DNA of 64,000 nt. Origin: MVYY01 sp012517575. Its GTDB lineage: Bacteria; Bacteroidota; Bacteroidia; Bacteroidales; Paludibacteraceae. Within the stretch, counting starts at the first letter, position 1. The number at the start of each line of letters is the position of its first letter. Under the pieces are notes generated by a model. That model was not told the origin of the DNA and made no database searches. It was given only the letters and a program-made list of their open reading frames with translations. A program made the translations under genes and the position numbers. The stretch lies in assembly GCA_031629035.1 (NCBI GenBank), contig JAVLUG010000001.1, positions 155,690-219,689 of the forward strand, given 5' to 3'. Shown one piece after another: positions 8,856 to 18,316 of the stretch.

Positions 8856-9602
8856 TCACCAGTCTTTATCAGGTTTTTGTTCCTGTTTTGCAGGTAATTT
8901 TCTGGCTTTGTTCATTGTTTCTTTTTCGTCTTGCGAAAGGGCGTCCAAAATCTGTTGCGCATTTTCTTTGGTCATTTGCTGCTGTTGTTGCTGCTGATTC
9001 TTTTGGTCTTTCTGGTCGTCCTTCGGTTTATTTTGCTGATTGTCCTGCTTCTGATCCTGTTTTTGATCTTTGTTTTTGTCGTTTTTGTTTTGTTGCTGCT
9101 GTTGCTTTTTCAACAACGACTGAGCATAAGCCAGATTATATCTTGTGTCATTGTCTTTCGGATTATTTCTCAGTGCCTGTTTGTAGGCTTCGATACTTTC
9201 TTCAATTTTCTTTTGCATCAACAATGAGTTTCCCATATTGTGGTAAGAAGCAGCCAGTTTTTCCTTTTCTGTTTTCGGAGCATACGAAGCCGCTTTCTCG
9301 TATTGTTGATAAGCTTCTTCATATTTTTTCTGTCGAAAAAGCGAATTACCCAAATTATAATTTCCCTCGAACGATTTAGGATTCTTTTCCAGTCCTTTCC
9401 GGTAATCTATTTCAGCTTCGATGTATTTTTTACTGTTGTATTTTTTGTTTCCTGCCCTCACTTCGTTGTTTCCTTTTTGGGCTGAAACAGAAGCCGAAAG
9501 CAAACTCATCACAAAAAAGAGGAATATTCCTTTTTTAAGTATTGAAAGAACACCGGTTTTGGCAGAAAAATTCTGAAATTTACTTTTCATTTTCAATATC
9601 AA
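8856..9602 (-). CDS. batC: BatC: TPR protein with low-complexity Gln/Lys tail
   Basis: 248 residues. After a signal or anchor segment (about 22-42) there are three TPR units (about 45-160: YNLGNSLFRQKKYEEAYQQY, SYHNMGNSLLMQKKIEESIE, YNLAYAQSLLKKQQQ), then a Q/K/D-rich tract (about 160-212) and a short acidic end. This matches BatC of the aerotolerance operon. The start overlaps the end of batB by 23 nt; the second ATG at 9590 would still overlap by 11 nt. Translational coupling with batB is therefore likely. Confidence 0.88.
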   Translation of the reverse strand: MILKMKSKFQNFSAKTGVLSILKKGIFLFFVMSLLSASVSAQKGNNEVRAGNKKYNSKKYIEAEIDYRKGLEKNPKSFEGNYNLGNSLFRQKKYEEAYQQYEKAASYAPKTEKEKLAASYHNMGNSLLMQKKIEESIEAYKQALRNNPKDNDTRYNLAYAQSLLKKQQQQQNKNDKNKDQKQDQKQDNQQNKPKDDQKDQKNQQQQQQQMTKENAQQILDALSQDEKETMNKARKLPAKQEQKPDKDW

Positions 9603-10614
9603 AAATTTTGATTTTGCTCAATTTTTTATTTTTCCTATCGAAGAGGAAAAAGTCAATAATTAAAATTATCAGCGCTATCAAGGCAAACGACTGATACTGT
9701 TCGCTGAAATCGGAAAAAACCTTTGTTTCGGTTGTTGATCTGGCAAGTGTGTCGAGTTGTTTAGAAATAACCCGATATGCATTGTTTGTATTGTCGGCTC
9801 TGACGTATATACCATTTCCAGCAGCGGAGATGTTTCTACACATTTCTTCATTCAGTCTCGACACAACTACGTTTCCATCTTTGTCTTTTTTGAAACTCAT
9901 GGTGCCGGGAATGGGAATTGGTGCGCCTTCAGGGCTTCCCACACCAATTACATGAACATTGATACCATTTTCGGCAGCCAGTTTTGCAGCACTGATAGCG
10001 TCGTCTTCGTGATTTTCGCCATCTGTGATAACGATAATGGCTTTTCCGCTTTGCGATTTCTCACCAAAGGATTTGATGGCGAGGTCGATGGCAGTACCAA
10101 TAGCTGTTCCCTGTCGTGGTACCATATTGGTTGAAATGGCAGAAAGAAACATCTTGGCCGATACGTAATCAACGGTTATGGGCAACTGGGTATAAGCGTC
10201 GCCGGCAAAAACAATCAGTCCTATGCGGTCATCATTCATTTCATCAATCAGTTTTGACAATATTTGTTTCGCTTTTTCGAGTCGGCTGGGTTGAATATCC
10301 TGTGCCATCATAGAGTTGGAAACATCCAGCGCAATCATCACATCGATGCCTTGTCGTTTTACATTTTCAACCTTTGTTCCGAATTGTGGCTGCGCCAGAA
10401 CGATAATCAACAATATTACGGCAAAAAGCTGAAGATAAAATTTGACAACAGGACGACGATAAGATACGTTCGGCATCAATTCAGCCAGCAACTCCGGGTC
10501 GCCGAATTTTTTCAAACGTCGTTTTTTCAATGCCTGTGTGTAAAGGAAAGTCCCTATCAACACAGGAACAACAATCAGCAGAAAAAAATATTCCGGATGT
10601 GCGAATCGAAACAT
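9580..10614 (-). CDS. batB: BatB: von Willebrand A-domain membrane protein
   Basis: 344 residues: transmembrane helices near 8-26 and 58-78, a VWA domain (about 90-290) and a final helix near 310-328. The metal-ion-dependent adhesion site is intact: ALDVSNSMM (DxSxS), then ITDGENHED and the Thr in PRQGTAIG. BatB is expected to pair with BatA in the inner membrane and present the VWA domain to the periplasm. Overlap with batC and 56 nt spacing from batA place it in the operon. Confidence 0.93.
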   Translation of the reverse strand: MFRFAHPEYFFLLIVVPVLIGTFLYTQALKKRRLKKFGDPELLAELMPNVSYRRPVVKFYLQLFAVILLIIVLAQPQFGTKVENVKRQGIDVMIALDVSNSMMAQDIQPSRLEKAKQILSKLIDEMNDDRIGLIVFAGDAYTQLPITVDYVSAKMFLSAISTNMVPRQGTAIGTAIDLAIKSFGEKSQSGKAIIVITDGENHEDDAISAAKLAAENGINVHVIGVGSPEGAPIPIPGTMSFKKDKDGNVVVSRLNEEMCRNISAAGNGIYVRADNTNNAYRVISKQLDTLARSTTETKVFSDFSEQYQSFALIALIILIIDFFLFDRKNKKLSKIKIFDIENEK

Positions 10615-10670
10615 AAAATATCTGATTAATTTTTAAGCTATTTCTTTCATTTTTAATGCAAAAGAATTCA

Positions 10671-11654
10671 TCAAGGAATTTTTCGCAATACTGTATTTCT
10701 TATTAGTATTTCGGAAATTAGACAAACAAAAGCTGCCAATGCAAAAATATAAAACATTTCGTTTTTCTTGCTGTATTCTCGAACACTGATTTTTGTCTTT
10801 TCCAATTGGTCTATTTCCTGATAGATATTTCTCAGTTTCAGGTTATCGGTGGCACGAAAATATTTTCCTCCCGTGATGTTGGCAATGTCTTTTAAAGTCT
10901 GTTCGTCAAATTCCGATTCCATAAGCTGATATTGCATACCAAGTGGAGTAGGAACGGGAACTCTCACCATTCCGTGTGAACCAACGCCAATGGCATAAAC
11001 CCTGATGCCAAAAGTTTTTGCGATTTCGGCGGCGGAAACTGGAGCAATGTCGCCTCGATTGTTCGAACCATCGGTGAGCAAAATAATTACTTTCGATTTG
11101 GCTTTTCCATCTTTTATTCGATTCACTGCATTGGCCAATCCAAGTCCTATGGCTGTGCCGTCTTCTATCATTCCATACTGAACACCCTTGAAAAGATTGA
11201 TAAGTACGTCATGATCGGTAGTAAGTGGACATTGGGTGAAACTTTCGGCTGCGAAAATTACCAATCCGATGTTGTCATTAGGACGGGAAAGAATAAATTC
11301 CGTTGCTACAGCTTTGGACGCTTCCAAGCGATTGGGTTTCAAGTCTTCGGCCAGCATGGTTCCTGAAATATCGAGCGCAATCATAATATCGATTCCTTCT
11401 GTGGTTTCATTTCGTAAGCTGTTGGTCGATTGGGGTCGAGCAATAGCAACAATCAGAAAAATGACGGTCAATAAACGCAAAATAAAAGGTAAATGCCTTA
11501 TTTTTATCCTTTTGCTTTTCGGAAATTTCGTCAAATTTTGTAATGAAGAAATTTGCAGACTTGCATCCGCCTTATGCATTTCCTTGATGTACCAATAAAT
11601 AATTGGTATCAGCAGTAATAACAGAAATAAATATCCCGGATTATGAAAAGTCAT
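10671..11654 (-). CDS. batA: BatA: von Willebrand A-domain membrane protein
   Basis: 327 residues with the same plan as BatB: two N-terminal helices (about 8-24 and 58-76), a VWA domain (about 92-285) and a C-terminal helix (about 303-322). The MIDAS-like sequence is ALDISGTML (DxSxT), with ILLTDGSNNRGD and EDGTAIGLG supplying the other positions. BatA is required for aerotolerance in Bacteroides fragilis (established). Here it follows the 333-residue gene by 54 nt. A Thr in place of the usual last Ser of DxSxS should still coordinate metal. Confidence 0.93.
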   Translation of the reverse strand: MTFHNPGYLFLLLLLIPIIYWYIKEMHKADASLQISSLQNLTKFPKSKRIKIRHLPFILRLLTVIFLIVAIARPQSTNSLRNETTEGIDIMIALDISGTMLAEDLKPNRLEASKAVATEFILSRPNDNIGLVIFAAESFTQCPLTTDHDVLINLFKGVQYGMIEDGTAIGLGLANAVNRIKDGKAKSKVIILLTDGSNNRGDIAPVSAAEIAKTFGIRVYAIGVGSHGMVRVPVPTPLGMQYQLMESEFDEQTLKDIANITGGKYFRATDNLKLRNIYQEIDQLEKTKISVREYSKKNEMFYIFALAAFVCLISEILIRNTVLRKIP

Positions 11655-11708
11655 TTTTTATTATCAACGTTTTTTATCTGTTCAAGCAATTCTTTTTTCA
11701 TTTAACTT

Positions 11709-12710
11709 TTAATTCGCTTCTTCTTTTTTATCGACAGTTTTTTCCTCCTGTTTTTCTTCTTCAGCGGCTGGGGTTTCTTCTTTGGTCTGTTCCACAAACA
11801 GATAGGCATTGTTCAAACTCGAAATGTTTTCTTCGGTCGATGGAACCCACTTGGCAAACTTTACCAGATCGGCAAGTTGCAAAAGCTGGTGTAAAGCTGA
11901 AAATGCCGTTTTTTGTTCTTTCTGGATATTTTTTGGCAAATTTTCCAAAATCTCACTGGAAGTCATTTCCATGCTATTGATCCGGTAACGTTTTTCGATG
12001 TATTCCCGAATTACATCTGTCAGCTGTGTATGGTATTCCTTATATTTTCCTTTCATCCAAAGCTTTTCTTCCCTGATTTTGTCCAGTTCATGGAGAGCTG
12101 CCTCGTGTGGCGGAATTTCCGGTTCTTCTTTATGAACATGCAGAACAGGCTTTTTCTGAATTTTTTTTCTGATAAAATAATAAGCTGCCCCCACTACTGC
12201 AAGTACAAGCAATGTCAACAGTATTTTTTTGAATAATCCAGACCAGTCGAACTTGGGCTGAAAAACGGGTTTAATGTCTGTTATGGAATTAGAAGCCGTA
12301 TCGATTTGAAAGGGTTGTACTACCTTTAACGACACTGCATTTGACCATGCAGTATCCTTTCCTTCAACAAAGGGATAAGAAGGAATATAATAGAGTGTAT
12401 CCTTAAAAGCTGTAATAATGTATTTGTGTAGAACGCGAATCAAATTATTTTCCCCGGCAATTGTATCAACTTTTAGCGGTTCAACAATTTCCAAGCCATC
12501 AATAATGGTATCCGAAAAAAGCGGAAAGTTCACTTTTTGTCCTTTTGGTTGTGTAACTTCCAATGTAAAACCTGTTTGATCTCCTATCCATAGAACAGTA
12601 GAATCGACTTTGGCAGTAACCGAAATTTTCTGTGCCGACACTGAAGTAGCAGTAAAGAAGCTGATGCACAAGCTTATCAGCATTAATATGTAATTATTTC
12701 TTTTTCGCAT
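11709..12710 (-). CDS. Bat-operon membrane protein (DUF4381-like tail)
   Basis: 333 residues: signal peptide (1-26), a periplasmic beta-rich domain (about 28-150), one transmembrane helix (about 163-185, KKILLTLLVLAVVGAAYYFI), a cytoplasmic helical domain (about 200-305, with YHTQLTDVIREYIEKRY and MTSSEILENLP), and a Glu/Lys-rich tail. The cytoplasmic part resembles the DUF4381-type domain found next to VWA and MoxR genes and echoes the BatD tail. The gene lies between the DUF58 gene (20 nt) and batA (54 nt), the standard place for this protein in Bacteroidetes bat operons. The biochemical function is unknown. Confidence 0.8.
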   Translation of the reverse strand: MRKRNNYILMLISLCISFFTATSVSAQKISVTAKVDSTVLWIGDQTGFTLEVTQPKGQKVNFPLFSDTIIDGLEIVEPLKVDTIAGENNLIRVLHKYIITAFKDTLYYIPSYPFVEGKDTAWSNAVSLKVVQPFQIDTASNSITDIKPVFQPKFDWSGLFKKILLTLLVLAVVGAAYYFIRKKIQKKPVLHVHKEEPEIPPHEAALHELDKIREEKLWMKGKYKEYHTQLTDVIREYIEKRYRINSMEMTSSEILENLPKNIQKEQKTAFSALHQLLQLADLVKFAKWVPSTEENISSLNNAYLFVEQTKEETPAAEEEKQEEKTVDKKEEAN

Positions 12711-12730
12711 TTCTTAAAAAAAATTCCGTA

Positions 12731-13609
12731 TTAACGTCCTGTTTTACTTCTCATTTGAAACAATCTCATGAGCGCCTGAACATAATCGTCGGAAGTACTC
12801 ATGGAAACGGCATCTACCTTTGCTTTGGTAAATGCACGTTGCAAGTTCAGTTGTTTTTCTCCCCAGTTGTGTTTGTAGTATGTTCGCAAATGCTTGTCGG
12901 CCGTATCAATCCAAATACGTTGTCCTGTTTCTGCATCTTTGAGTTTTACGAGTCCAATGTCCGGCATTTCGGTTTCTCTTTCATCATAAACTTGCAGTGC
13001 TACCACATCATGTTTGCGATTGGCTATGGTGAGCTCGTTATCAAAATTGTTGTCCATGAAATCGGAAATAACAAAAGCAGTAGAACGTTTTTTTATGGCA
13101 TTGGTAAAATACCGCAAAGCTCCTGCAAGATTTGTTCTGTTGCTTTCGGGACGGAAATCGATCAATTCTCTGATAATATACAGAACGTGTTTCCGCCCTT
13201 TTTTTGGAGGAATGAATTTTTCTATTTTATCGGAAAAGAAAATAACTCCAATTTTATCGTTGTTCTGAATTGTGGAGAAAGCCAATGTTGCCGCAATTTC
13301 TGTCATCATGTCCTTCTTCATGCGCGAAACCGTTCCAAATTCCCCGCTGGCTGAAACATCAATCAGCAACACTACAGTGAGTTCACGTTCTTCTTCAAAA
13401 ATTTTAATGTAGGGGCGTCCAAAACGTGCAGTAACATTCCAGTCGATGGTACGAATATCGTCTCCATACTGATATTCACGTACTTCCGAAAAGGTCATTC
13501 CCCGACCTTTGAAAGCGGAATGATAAGCGCCCGCAAAAATATCCTGAGACAATCCGCGGGTTTTTATTTCGATTCTTCTAACTTTCTTTAAAATTTCACT
13601 TGTTTCCAT
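12731..13609 (-). CDS. DUF58 protein with VWA-like fold
   Basis: 292 residues, soluble. The DUF58 signature is clear: GRGMTFSEVREYQYGDDIR, TIDWNVTARFGRPYIKIFEE and a VWA-like LLIDVSASGEFG. DUF58 proteins accompany MoxR ATPases and are thought to be adaptors or substrates of the AAA+ machine. Here the gene follows moxR by 114 nt and precedes the Bat genes on the same strand. The role in Bat function is inferred from this constant gene order. Confidence 0.9.
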   Translation of the reverse strand: METSEILKKVRRIEIKTRGLSQDIFAGAYHSAFKGRGMTFSEVREYQYGDDIRTIDWNVTARFGRPYIKIFEEERELTVVLLIDVSASGEFGTVSRMKKDMMTEIAATLAFSTIQNNDKIGVIFFSDKIEKFIPPKKGRKHVLYIIRELIDFRPESNRTNLAGALRYFTNAIKKRSTAFVISDFMDNNFDNELTIANRKHDVVALQVYDERETEMPDIGLVKLKDAETGQRIWIDTADKHLRTYYKHNWGEKQLNLQRAFTKAKVDAVSMSTSDDYVQALMRLFQMRSKTGR

Positions 13610-13723
13610 AAATTAGCATGTAGATGGAACATTTTCCCCACTTTTTTCCGAACAAATCAAGCGGCTTACTTTTTCTGTCCCAAGTGGAACTTTTTCAAAA
13701 TACTCTCAACGTTAAAGCCGTTT

Positions 13724-14719
13724 TTATGGAACTTCGACCGTATTTAAAATCTCGGTAATCATTTCTTCGGAAGTCATGTTGTTGGCTTCGGCTTCGTAAC
13801 TTAAACCGATACGATGACGCATCACGTCGTAGCATACGGCACGCACATCTTCCGGAATAACATATCCGCGTCGTTTGATGAAAGCATAAGCGCGTGCTGC
13901 CAAAGCCAAATTGATGGAAGCTCTTGGTGAAGCACCAAACGAAATCATGTTTTTGAGCGATTCCAATCCGTATTCTTCAGGGAATCGGGTAGCAAACACA
14001 ATGTCCACAATGTAATGTTCTATTTTTTCGTCGATATAAATCTGCCGGACAATATCGCGTGCTTTTACTATGTCTTCGGGGCTCAATATAGGTTGAACGG
14101 AAGGCATGTTTTTTTGAAGATTTTCGCGAATAATCAGTTTTTCTTCGTCTTTTTTCGGATAGTTAATGATTACTTTCAGCATGAAACGATCGACTTGCGC
14201 TTCGGGAAGCGGATACGTCCCTTCCTGTTCGATGGGATTTTGTGTAGCCATCACCAAAAAAGGTTCTTCCAGTTTGAACGATCTTTCGCCAATGGTTACC
14301 TGACGTTCCTGCATGGCTTCCAACAATGCGCTTTGTACTTTAGCTGGGGCTCTGTTGATTTCATCTGCCAAAACAAGATTGGCAAAAATAGGACCTTTCC
14401 GAATGCTGAATTCCTCTTTTTTCTGACTGTAAATCATAGTTCCGACAACGTCGGCAGGAAGCAGGTCGGGAGTAAATTGAATTCGGCTGAAATTCCCCTT
14501 AATTAAATCCGACAACGTTTTGATAGCCAACGTCTTGGCAAGTCCAGGAACACCTTCCAGCAAAATATGCCCGTCTGCCAGCAAACCGATAAGTAATGAT
14601 TCAATTAAGTGCTTTTGTCCTACAATTACTTTGTTCATTCCCATGACGAGAGCATCCACAAAGGAACTTTCCCGTTCTATACGTTCGTTAAGTTCTCTTA
14701 TATCAACCGTTTGATCCAT
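13724..14719 (-). CDS. moxR: MoxR-family AAA+ ATPase
   Basis: 331 residues. AAA+ chaperone-like ATPase of the MoxR class: Walker A LLEGVPGLAKT, Walker B LVLADEINRAP, sensor 1 ATQNP, arginine-finger region EAQVDRFMLK, and a C-terminal helical lid with SFGASPRASINL. Such proteins remodel VWA-domain partners; the partners here are the DUF58 protein, BatA and BatB downstream. It is the first gene of the operon running to batE, and a promoter-like TATATTTG lies 36 nt upstream. Confidence 0.94.
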   Translation of the reverse strand: MDQTVDIRELNERIERESSFVDALVMGMNKVIVGQKHLIESLLIGLLADGHILLEGVPGLAKTLAIKTLSDLIKGNFSRIQFTPDLLPADVVGTMIYSQKKEEFSIRKGPIFANLVLADEINRAPAKVQSALLEAMQERQVTIGERSFKLEEPFLVMATQNPIEQEGTYPLPEAQVDRFMLKVIINYPKKDEEKLIIRENLQKNMPSVQPILSPEDIVKARDIVRQIYIDEKIEHYIVDIVFATRFPEEYGLESLKNMISFGASPRASINLALAARAYAFIKRRGYVIPEDVRAVCYDVMRHRIGLSYEAEANNMTSEEMITEILNTVEVP

Positions 14720-14754
14720 ATTTTTTTCTTTGTTTGTTTATTGTATTTGTTGAG

Positions 14755-14762
14755 CAAATATA
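14755..14762 (-). promoter_or_regulatory. Bacteroidetes -7 element of the moxR-bat operon
   Basis: Reads TATATTTG on the minus strand, matching TAnnTTTG. A clear TTTG -33 box is not present 19 nt upstream (ATTT instead). It lies 36 nt before the moxR start. Confidence 0.5.
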
Positions 14763-14949
14763 CTGCTATTTGAAACGTTAAAAATCTGATTTAATAACTT
14801 TTAACCTGAATTTAGATGATTAAGTAGAGCCTCTTTCAGCACTTTTTTGTAGAAAAAGGTACTTTATCCTTCTCATTTATGCCAGATTGATATTTTTCCG
14901 TTTTTATCTTTTTGGAGGACAGAAATAATAAATTAAAATTTTTCTTAAC

Positions 14950-15861
14950 TTAATAAACCAAAATTTCAGGAATTATTTTGTCTGATATTGGAAGAAAAGA
15001 AAAGGCAAAATCGGCCATAGAAGTAATTTCAAAAGGTCTCCGAACAGCATAATGTGCAGCATATTGAGCTATTGTTGCCTGTCGGTCGGTAACGCCGGCC
15101 GGCTTAAATCCGACGCCAATGCAGCTTTTATGGAAAAAAGTTTCGAACCATGTGCAGGATGCAATATATCGGCCGGTAAGCAAATCGAGATGATAACCAT
15201 CGCGGTTGAGATGGTCTCCAATTTCACTGGTTCTGCAGTTTTGGATGGCTGTTCCGGAAGGAATAATTATTTTTATTCCCGTAGTGGCTGCAACCTTTTT
15301 CACTGTTTCGGTAATGGCCAGATACATTTTCATTTGATCTCTATCGTAATTTGCAAAACCCTCGTGGGTAGAGTTTTGTGCATAAGCCCAAACCTGATGG
15401 AGCGCAAATTTGACTTTGGGATTCTTGGTGTGTGCTTTGACGAATTTCATCAAGTTAGGCAGGTAAGGGAAATAAGTATCGTATTTTCCTGAAAGTTGGC
15501 TGACTTGCTGTACTACTATAAAATCCCAGTTTTCGTCGAGCAGTCCATCCAACAGTGTTTTGTGATCCTGATTGGTGAACACGCCCAAATTGCTTTTGCG
15601 GTAGGAATAATCGGCAAGTTGTTCGGTCGCATTTTTCCAGTGTCTCTCCAGTGAGCAACCGCCTATGTAGAGATTGCCAACAATCAGCGGAATGCTGTCG
15701 GCCAGTGCCAATTCGTCGAGATATTCCACGGCATCGTCGGAGAAACTGTTACCGATAGCCAGAATTTTAAGAGGTTCCTTTTGCGGTTTGGCAGCGTTCA
15801 AAGGCAGAAACACTATCAGCAAAAAAGCAGTAAACAGTAAAAAGTTAGTTTTCTTATTCAT
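14950..15861 (-). CDS. Exported DUF4886 (SGNH-hydrolase-like) protein
   Basis: 303 residues with a signal peptide (about 1-23). The start of the mature domain, ILAIGNSFSDDAVEYL, has the GNSxS block of SGNH/GDSL-type hydrolases (Ser as candidate nucleophile). GGCSLERHW, VVQQVSQLSG and a late DHLNRDGYHLD supply the candidate Asn and Asp/His positions. This pattern is that of DUF4886, common in Bacteroidetes and often near polysaccharide-utilisation genes, probably a periplasmic esterase or deacetylase. It stands alone here, 230 nt from moxR and 280 nt from menA, so context does not name a substrate. Confidence 0.8.
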   Translation of the reverse strand: MNKKTNFLLFTAFLLIVFLPLNAAKPQKEPLKILAIGNSFSDDAVEYLDELALADSIPLIVGNLYIGGCSLERHWKNATEQLADYSYRKSNLGVFTNQDHKTLLDGLLDENWDFIVVQQVSQLSGKYDTYFPYLPNLMKFVKAHTKNPKVKFALHQVWAYAQNSTHEGFANYDRDQMKMYLAITETVKKVAATTGIKIIIPSGTAIQNCRTSEIGDHLNRDGYHLDLLTGRYIASCTWFETFFHKSCIGVGFKPAGVTDRQATIAQYAAHYAVRRPFEITSMADFAFSFLPISDKIIPEILVY

Positions 15862-16141
15862 GGTTTTTGGTATTCTTTCGTTGAAACTGATCCCTTTTCT
15901 TTACTACAAAAATAATGATTTCAAACAAAGCCATTTGAGAATACCGGCCGGTTTTAATCAAATTTAATGGCAAAACCCGATTTTTTTACTTTTTTATAGA
16001 GAATTGATTTTCAAACAAAAATGTCTATTTTCAAATCAGATTAACGGCAATTCTGGAATAAATACTTGTTTGCATTTGATTATCATGTTATAAACTGATA
16101 AGATGATAGGAGTTGACAAATTGTTTAAAGATATTTGCCCT

Positions 16142-17044
16142 TTAGTTGATAGAGACCGAAAAAACAACAACCAGAAGAAAGCTGAAAAAGGAAGTTTGTT
16201 TGAGGTAAGGATCCAAGTCCTTACCACTTTTTGAATAAATTTCAATCAGAATTTTCAGGGGAAATAAAAATGTAAGAACGCACAAATACCTGTACCAAGG
16301 TGCTGTTGCATATATAAAACTGTAACTGAGAAAACAAACGCACATAAGTACAATAAGTAAAGTATGATAAATTTTTGCTTTTTTCAAACCAAGCTTGGAG
16401 GCAATTGTGATTTTTCCGGCCGTAAGATCGTTTTCAATATCCCGCATATTATTTATATTCAATATTGCTGTGCTGATTAATCCCAATCCGATGGAAGGAA
16501 GAATAGGTTTAAAATCTAATGAATGAACTTGTAAAAAATAAGTTCCGATTACAGGCACAGGACCAAAAAATATAAATGCAAAAAAATCTCCCCAACCTCT
16601 GTATCCGTAAGCATGTTTTCCGAGTGTGTAACATATGGCTGCCAAAATGCAAAACATCCCTATAAAAAGCAGTATTAAAACAGATTTCAAACCAATTTCG
16701 TAAATAACACTCAATAACAATATCGAACCGATAGCAGCAACCCACAAAGCCATTATTATGACAGCCCTTTTCATTTTATTTGCCGTTATATGTCCGCTTT
16801 GAACAGCACGAACTGGTCCTTTACGGTTACCCGTTGTATCCGTTCCTTTCTGAAAATCTCCTAAATCGTTTGCCAAGTTTGACAAAATTTGTGCTGAGAC
16901 GGCCAAAACCAATGCTAAAATAAATGTTGCAACAGAAAACATTCCTTCGCTCCATGCCAAACTACTTCCCAAAATTACCGACGATACTGCTAAAAAAAGA
17001 GTACGTAGCCTGAAAGCCGAAATCCAATCTTTTGCTGAAGACAT
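16142..17044 (-). CDS. menA: 1,4-dihydroxy-2-naphthoate polyprenyltransferase
   Basis: UbiA-family membrane enzyme that attaches the polyprenyl chain to 1,4-dihydroxy-2-naphthoate in menaquinone synthesis. 300 residues with about eight hydrophobic helices. The two Asp-rich diphosphate/Mg-binding motifs are seen: NDLGDFQKGTD (about 59-69) and NMRDIENDLTAGK (about 200-212), plus the MenA-type RKGPVRAVQSG. No other men gene is adjacent. Menaquinone is the electron acceptor expected for the Nqr pump encoded further right. Confidence 0.92.
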   Translation of the reverse strand: MSSAKDWISAFRLRTLFLAVSSVILGSSLAWSEGMFSVATFILALVLAVSAQILSNLANDLGDFQKGTDTTGNRKGPVRAVQSGHITANKMKRAVIIMALWVAAIGSILLLSVIYEIGLKSVLILLFIGMFCILAAICYTLGKHAYGYRGWGDFFAFIFFGPVPVIGTYFLQVHSLDFKPILPSIGLGLISTAILNINNMRDIENDLTAGKITIASKLGLKKAKIYHTLLIVLMCVCFLSYSFIYATAPWYRYLCVLTFLFPLKILIEIYSKSGKDLDPYLKQTSFFSFLLVVVFSVSIN

Positions 17045-17379
17045 TTTTTTTGATAATGATTAGTTTTGTTTTGAAAAAATACTTCGTTAAATTGATTTTT
17101 TTAGTTTTTAGTAACGGCAATAGTTCGGTAATTTTTTACGTAATATTCCTTTCATCACCTGATTGCGTACTTCATTATTAGAAATAAATTTAGTACTGAT
17201 TATTAATTAGTAACGAGTGAATTTTATAAAAAACAGAATTATTGTAACAGAGAATACTTTTTTTTTGCAAAATAAAGCAAAAACTTTCAATCTGCCGAAG
17301 AAAATCAAGTAAAGTTAGTTTAGATCTTCAAGGGTTATCTGATTGAAAAAATGAATAGAAAAAATAGCTGACTGAATTA
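17045..17379. other. Intergenic stretch between menA and gpx, no gene seen
   Basis: AT-rich, stops in all frames. It must hold the menA promoter on the minus strand, but no good TAnnTTTG match is seen close to the start. Nothing else is recognised. Confidence 0.6.
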
Positions 17380-17409
17380 AAAAAAAATAGCACAGGAAAT
17401 ATCTGTGCC
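17380..17409 (-). terminator. Terminator of the glutathione peroxidase gene
   Basis: On the minus strand GGCACAG and CTGTGCT (stem core at 17390-17395 and 17403-17408) are separated by a 7-nt loop and followed by ATTTTTTTTT. It lies 30 nt beyond the stop codon. Confidence 0.8.
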
Positions 17410-17439
17410 ATTAGATTCAATTCGTTTAAAAACAGATTA

Positions 17440-17916
17440 TTATACAATTTTTTCTATATATTTTTCTATTTTTTCGGGAGTTACGGTTGGAGCAAATCTT
17501 TTTACTGGATGGCCATTTTTGTCAATAACAAACTTCGTAAAGTTCCATTTAATTTTATTTCCAAACAATCCTCCTTTCAATTGGGATTTGAGATATTTAA
17601 AAATCGGATGGGCATTCTCTCCATTTACATCTACTTTTTCAAACATTGGGAAGGTTACACCATAATTTACCACACAAAACTCACTGATTTCAGTTGATGA
17701 ACCCGGTTCCTGATGTGCAAACTGATTGCATGGAAAGCCCAAAATCACCAATCCATTATCTTTGTATTTTTCATACATTTTTTCAAGTCCTTCATATTGA
17801 GGAGTCAGTCCGCATTTACTTGCAGTGTTTACAACCAACACGGTTTTTCCTTTAAATTGTTGCATGGAAACAGTTTCACCGTTGATTTTTTTTGCTTCAA
17901 AATCGTAAAAAGTCAT
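17440..17916 (-). CDS. Glutathione peroxidase-family thiol peroxidase
   Basis: 158 residues, cytoplasmic. GPx fold with catalytic Cys35 in NTASKCGLTPQY, GFPCNQF (Cys63) and the WNFTKF block supplying the Trp/Asn of the active site. Cys81 (ISEFCVVN) occupies the position of the resolving cysteine in thioredoxin-dependent enzymes, so the reductant is probably thioredoxin rather than glutathione. It reduces hydrogen or lipid peroxides. Single-gene unit with its own terminator. Confidence 0.92.
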   Translation of the reverse strand: MTFYDFEAKKINGETVSMQQFKGKTVLVVNTASKCGLTPQYEGLEKMYEKYKDNGLVILGFPCNQFAHQEPGSSTEISEFCVVNYGVTFPMFEKVDVNGENAHPIFKYLKSQLKGGLFGNKIKWNFTKFVIDKNGHPVKRFAPTVTPEKIEKYIEKIV

Positions 17917-18139
17917 ATTTCTTTCATTTTAAGTTGATAGATATTTTTTCTGATATCAAAACAATATTGGGTCTTTTTTGTTCGCGATTTTTTGAATAAA
18001 ACCAAAAATGGAATCAGCATAAAATGAGAGATTCAAAATTTCATGTTTTTCATGTTCTCTACTGCTTGGCGATAAAAAATTTCTTTATAAAAAGTTGAAA
18101 AATTTTTCTTAGAAATTAAAAGATGTATTAAAATTTTTT

Positions 18140-18147
18140 TATTTTTG
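18140..18147 (+). promoter_or_regulatory. Candidate -7 element upstream of the DUF6624 gene
   Basis: TATTTTTG matches TAnnTTTG and is followed by C, as is common in this phylum. It lies 169 nt before the start. No TTTG box lies 19 nt upstream. The rest of the 400-nt gap 17917-18316 shows nothing else. Confidence 0.4.
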
Positions 18148-18316
18148 CTTGATCATAAAAAGTAATGATGTTTTCTCCACTTTTGCAGCGTAATTACATC
18201 GTGTGGGAAACGCACAAAATTTTTTCTAAAGAAAGGATCAAATTGGCTTACAACAAGAAAAAAATCGTGCAGAAAGAAAAGGAAAAATATTCCAACTTAT
18301 TAAAACACACAAAAAA

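Noticed and set aside
6941..14719. Bat operon as a novel system
   Set aside because: The order moxR - DUF58 - 333-residue protein - batA - batB - batC - batD - batE is the known Bacteroidetes arrangement. Only the trailing PAP2 phosphatase is variable.
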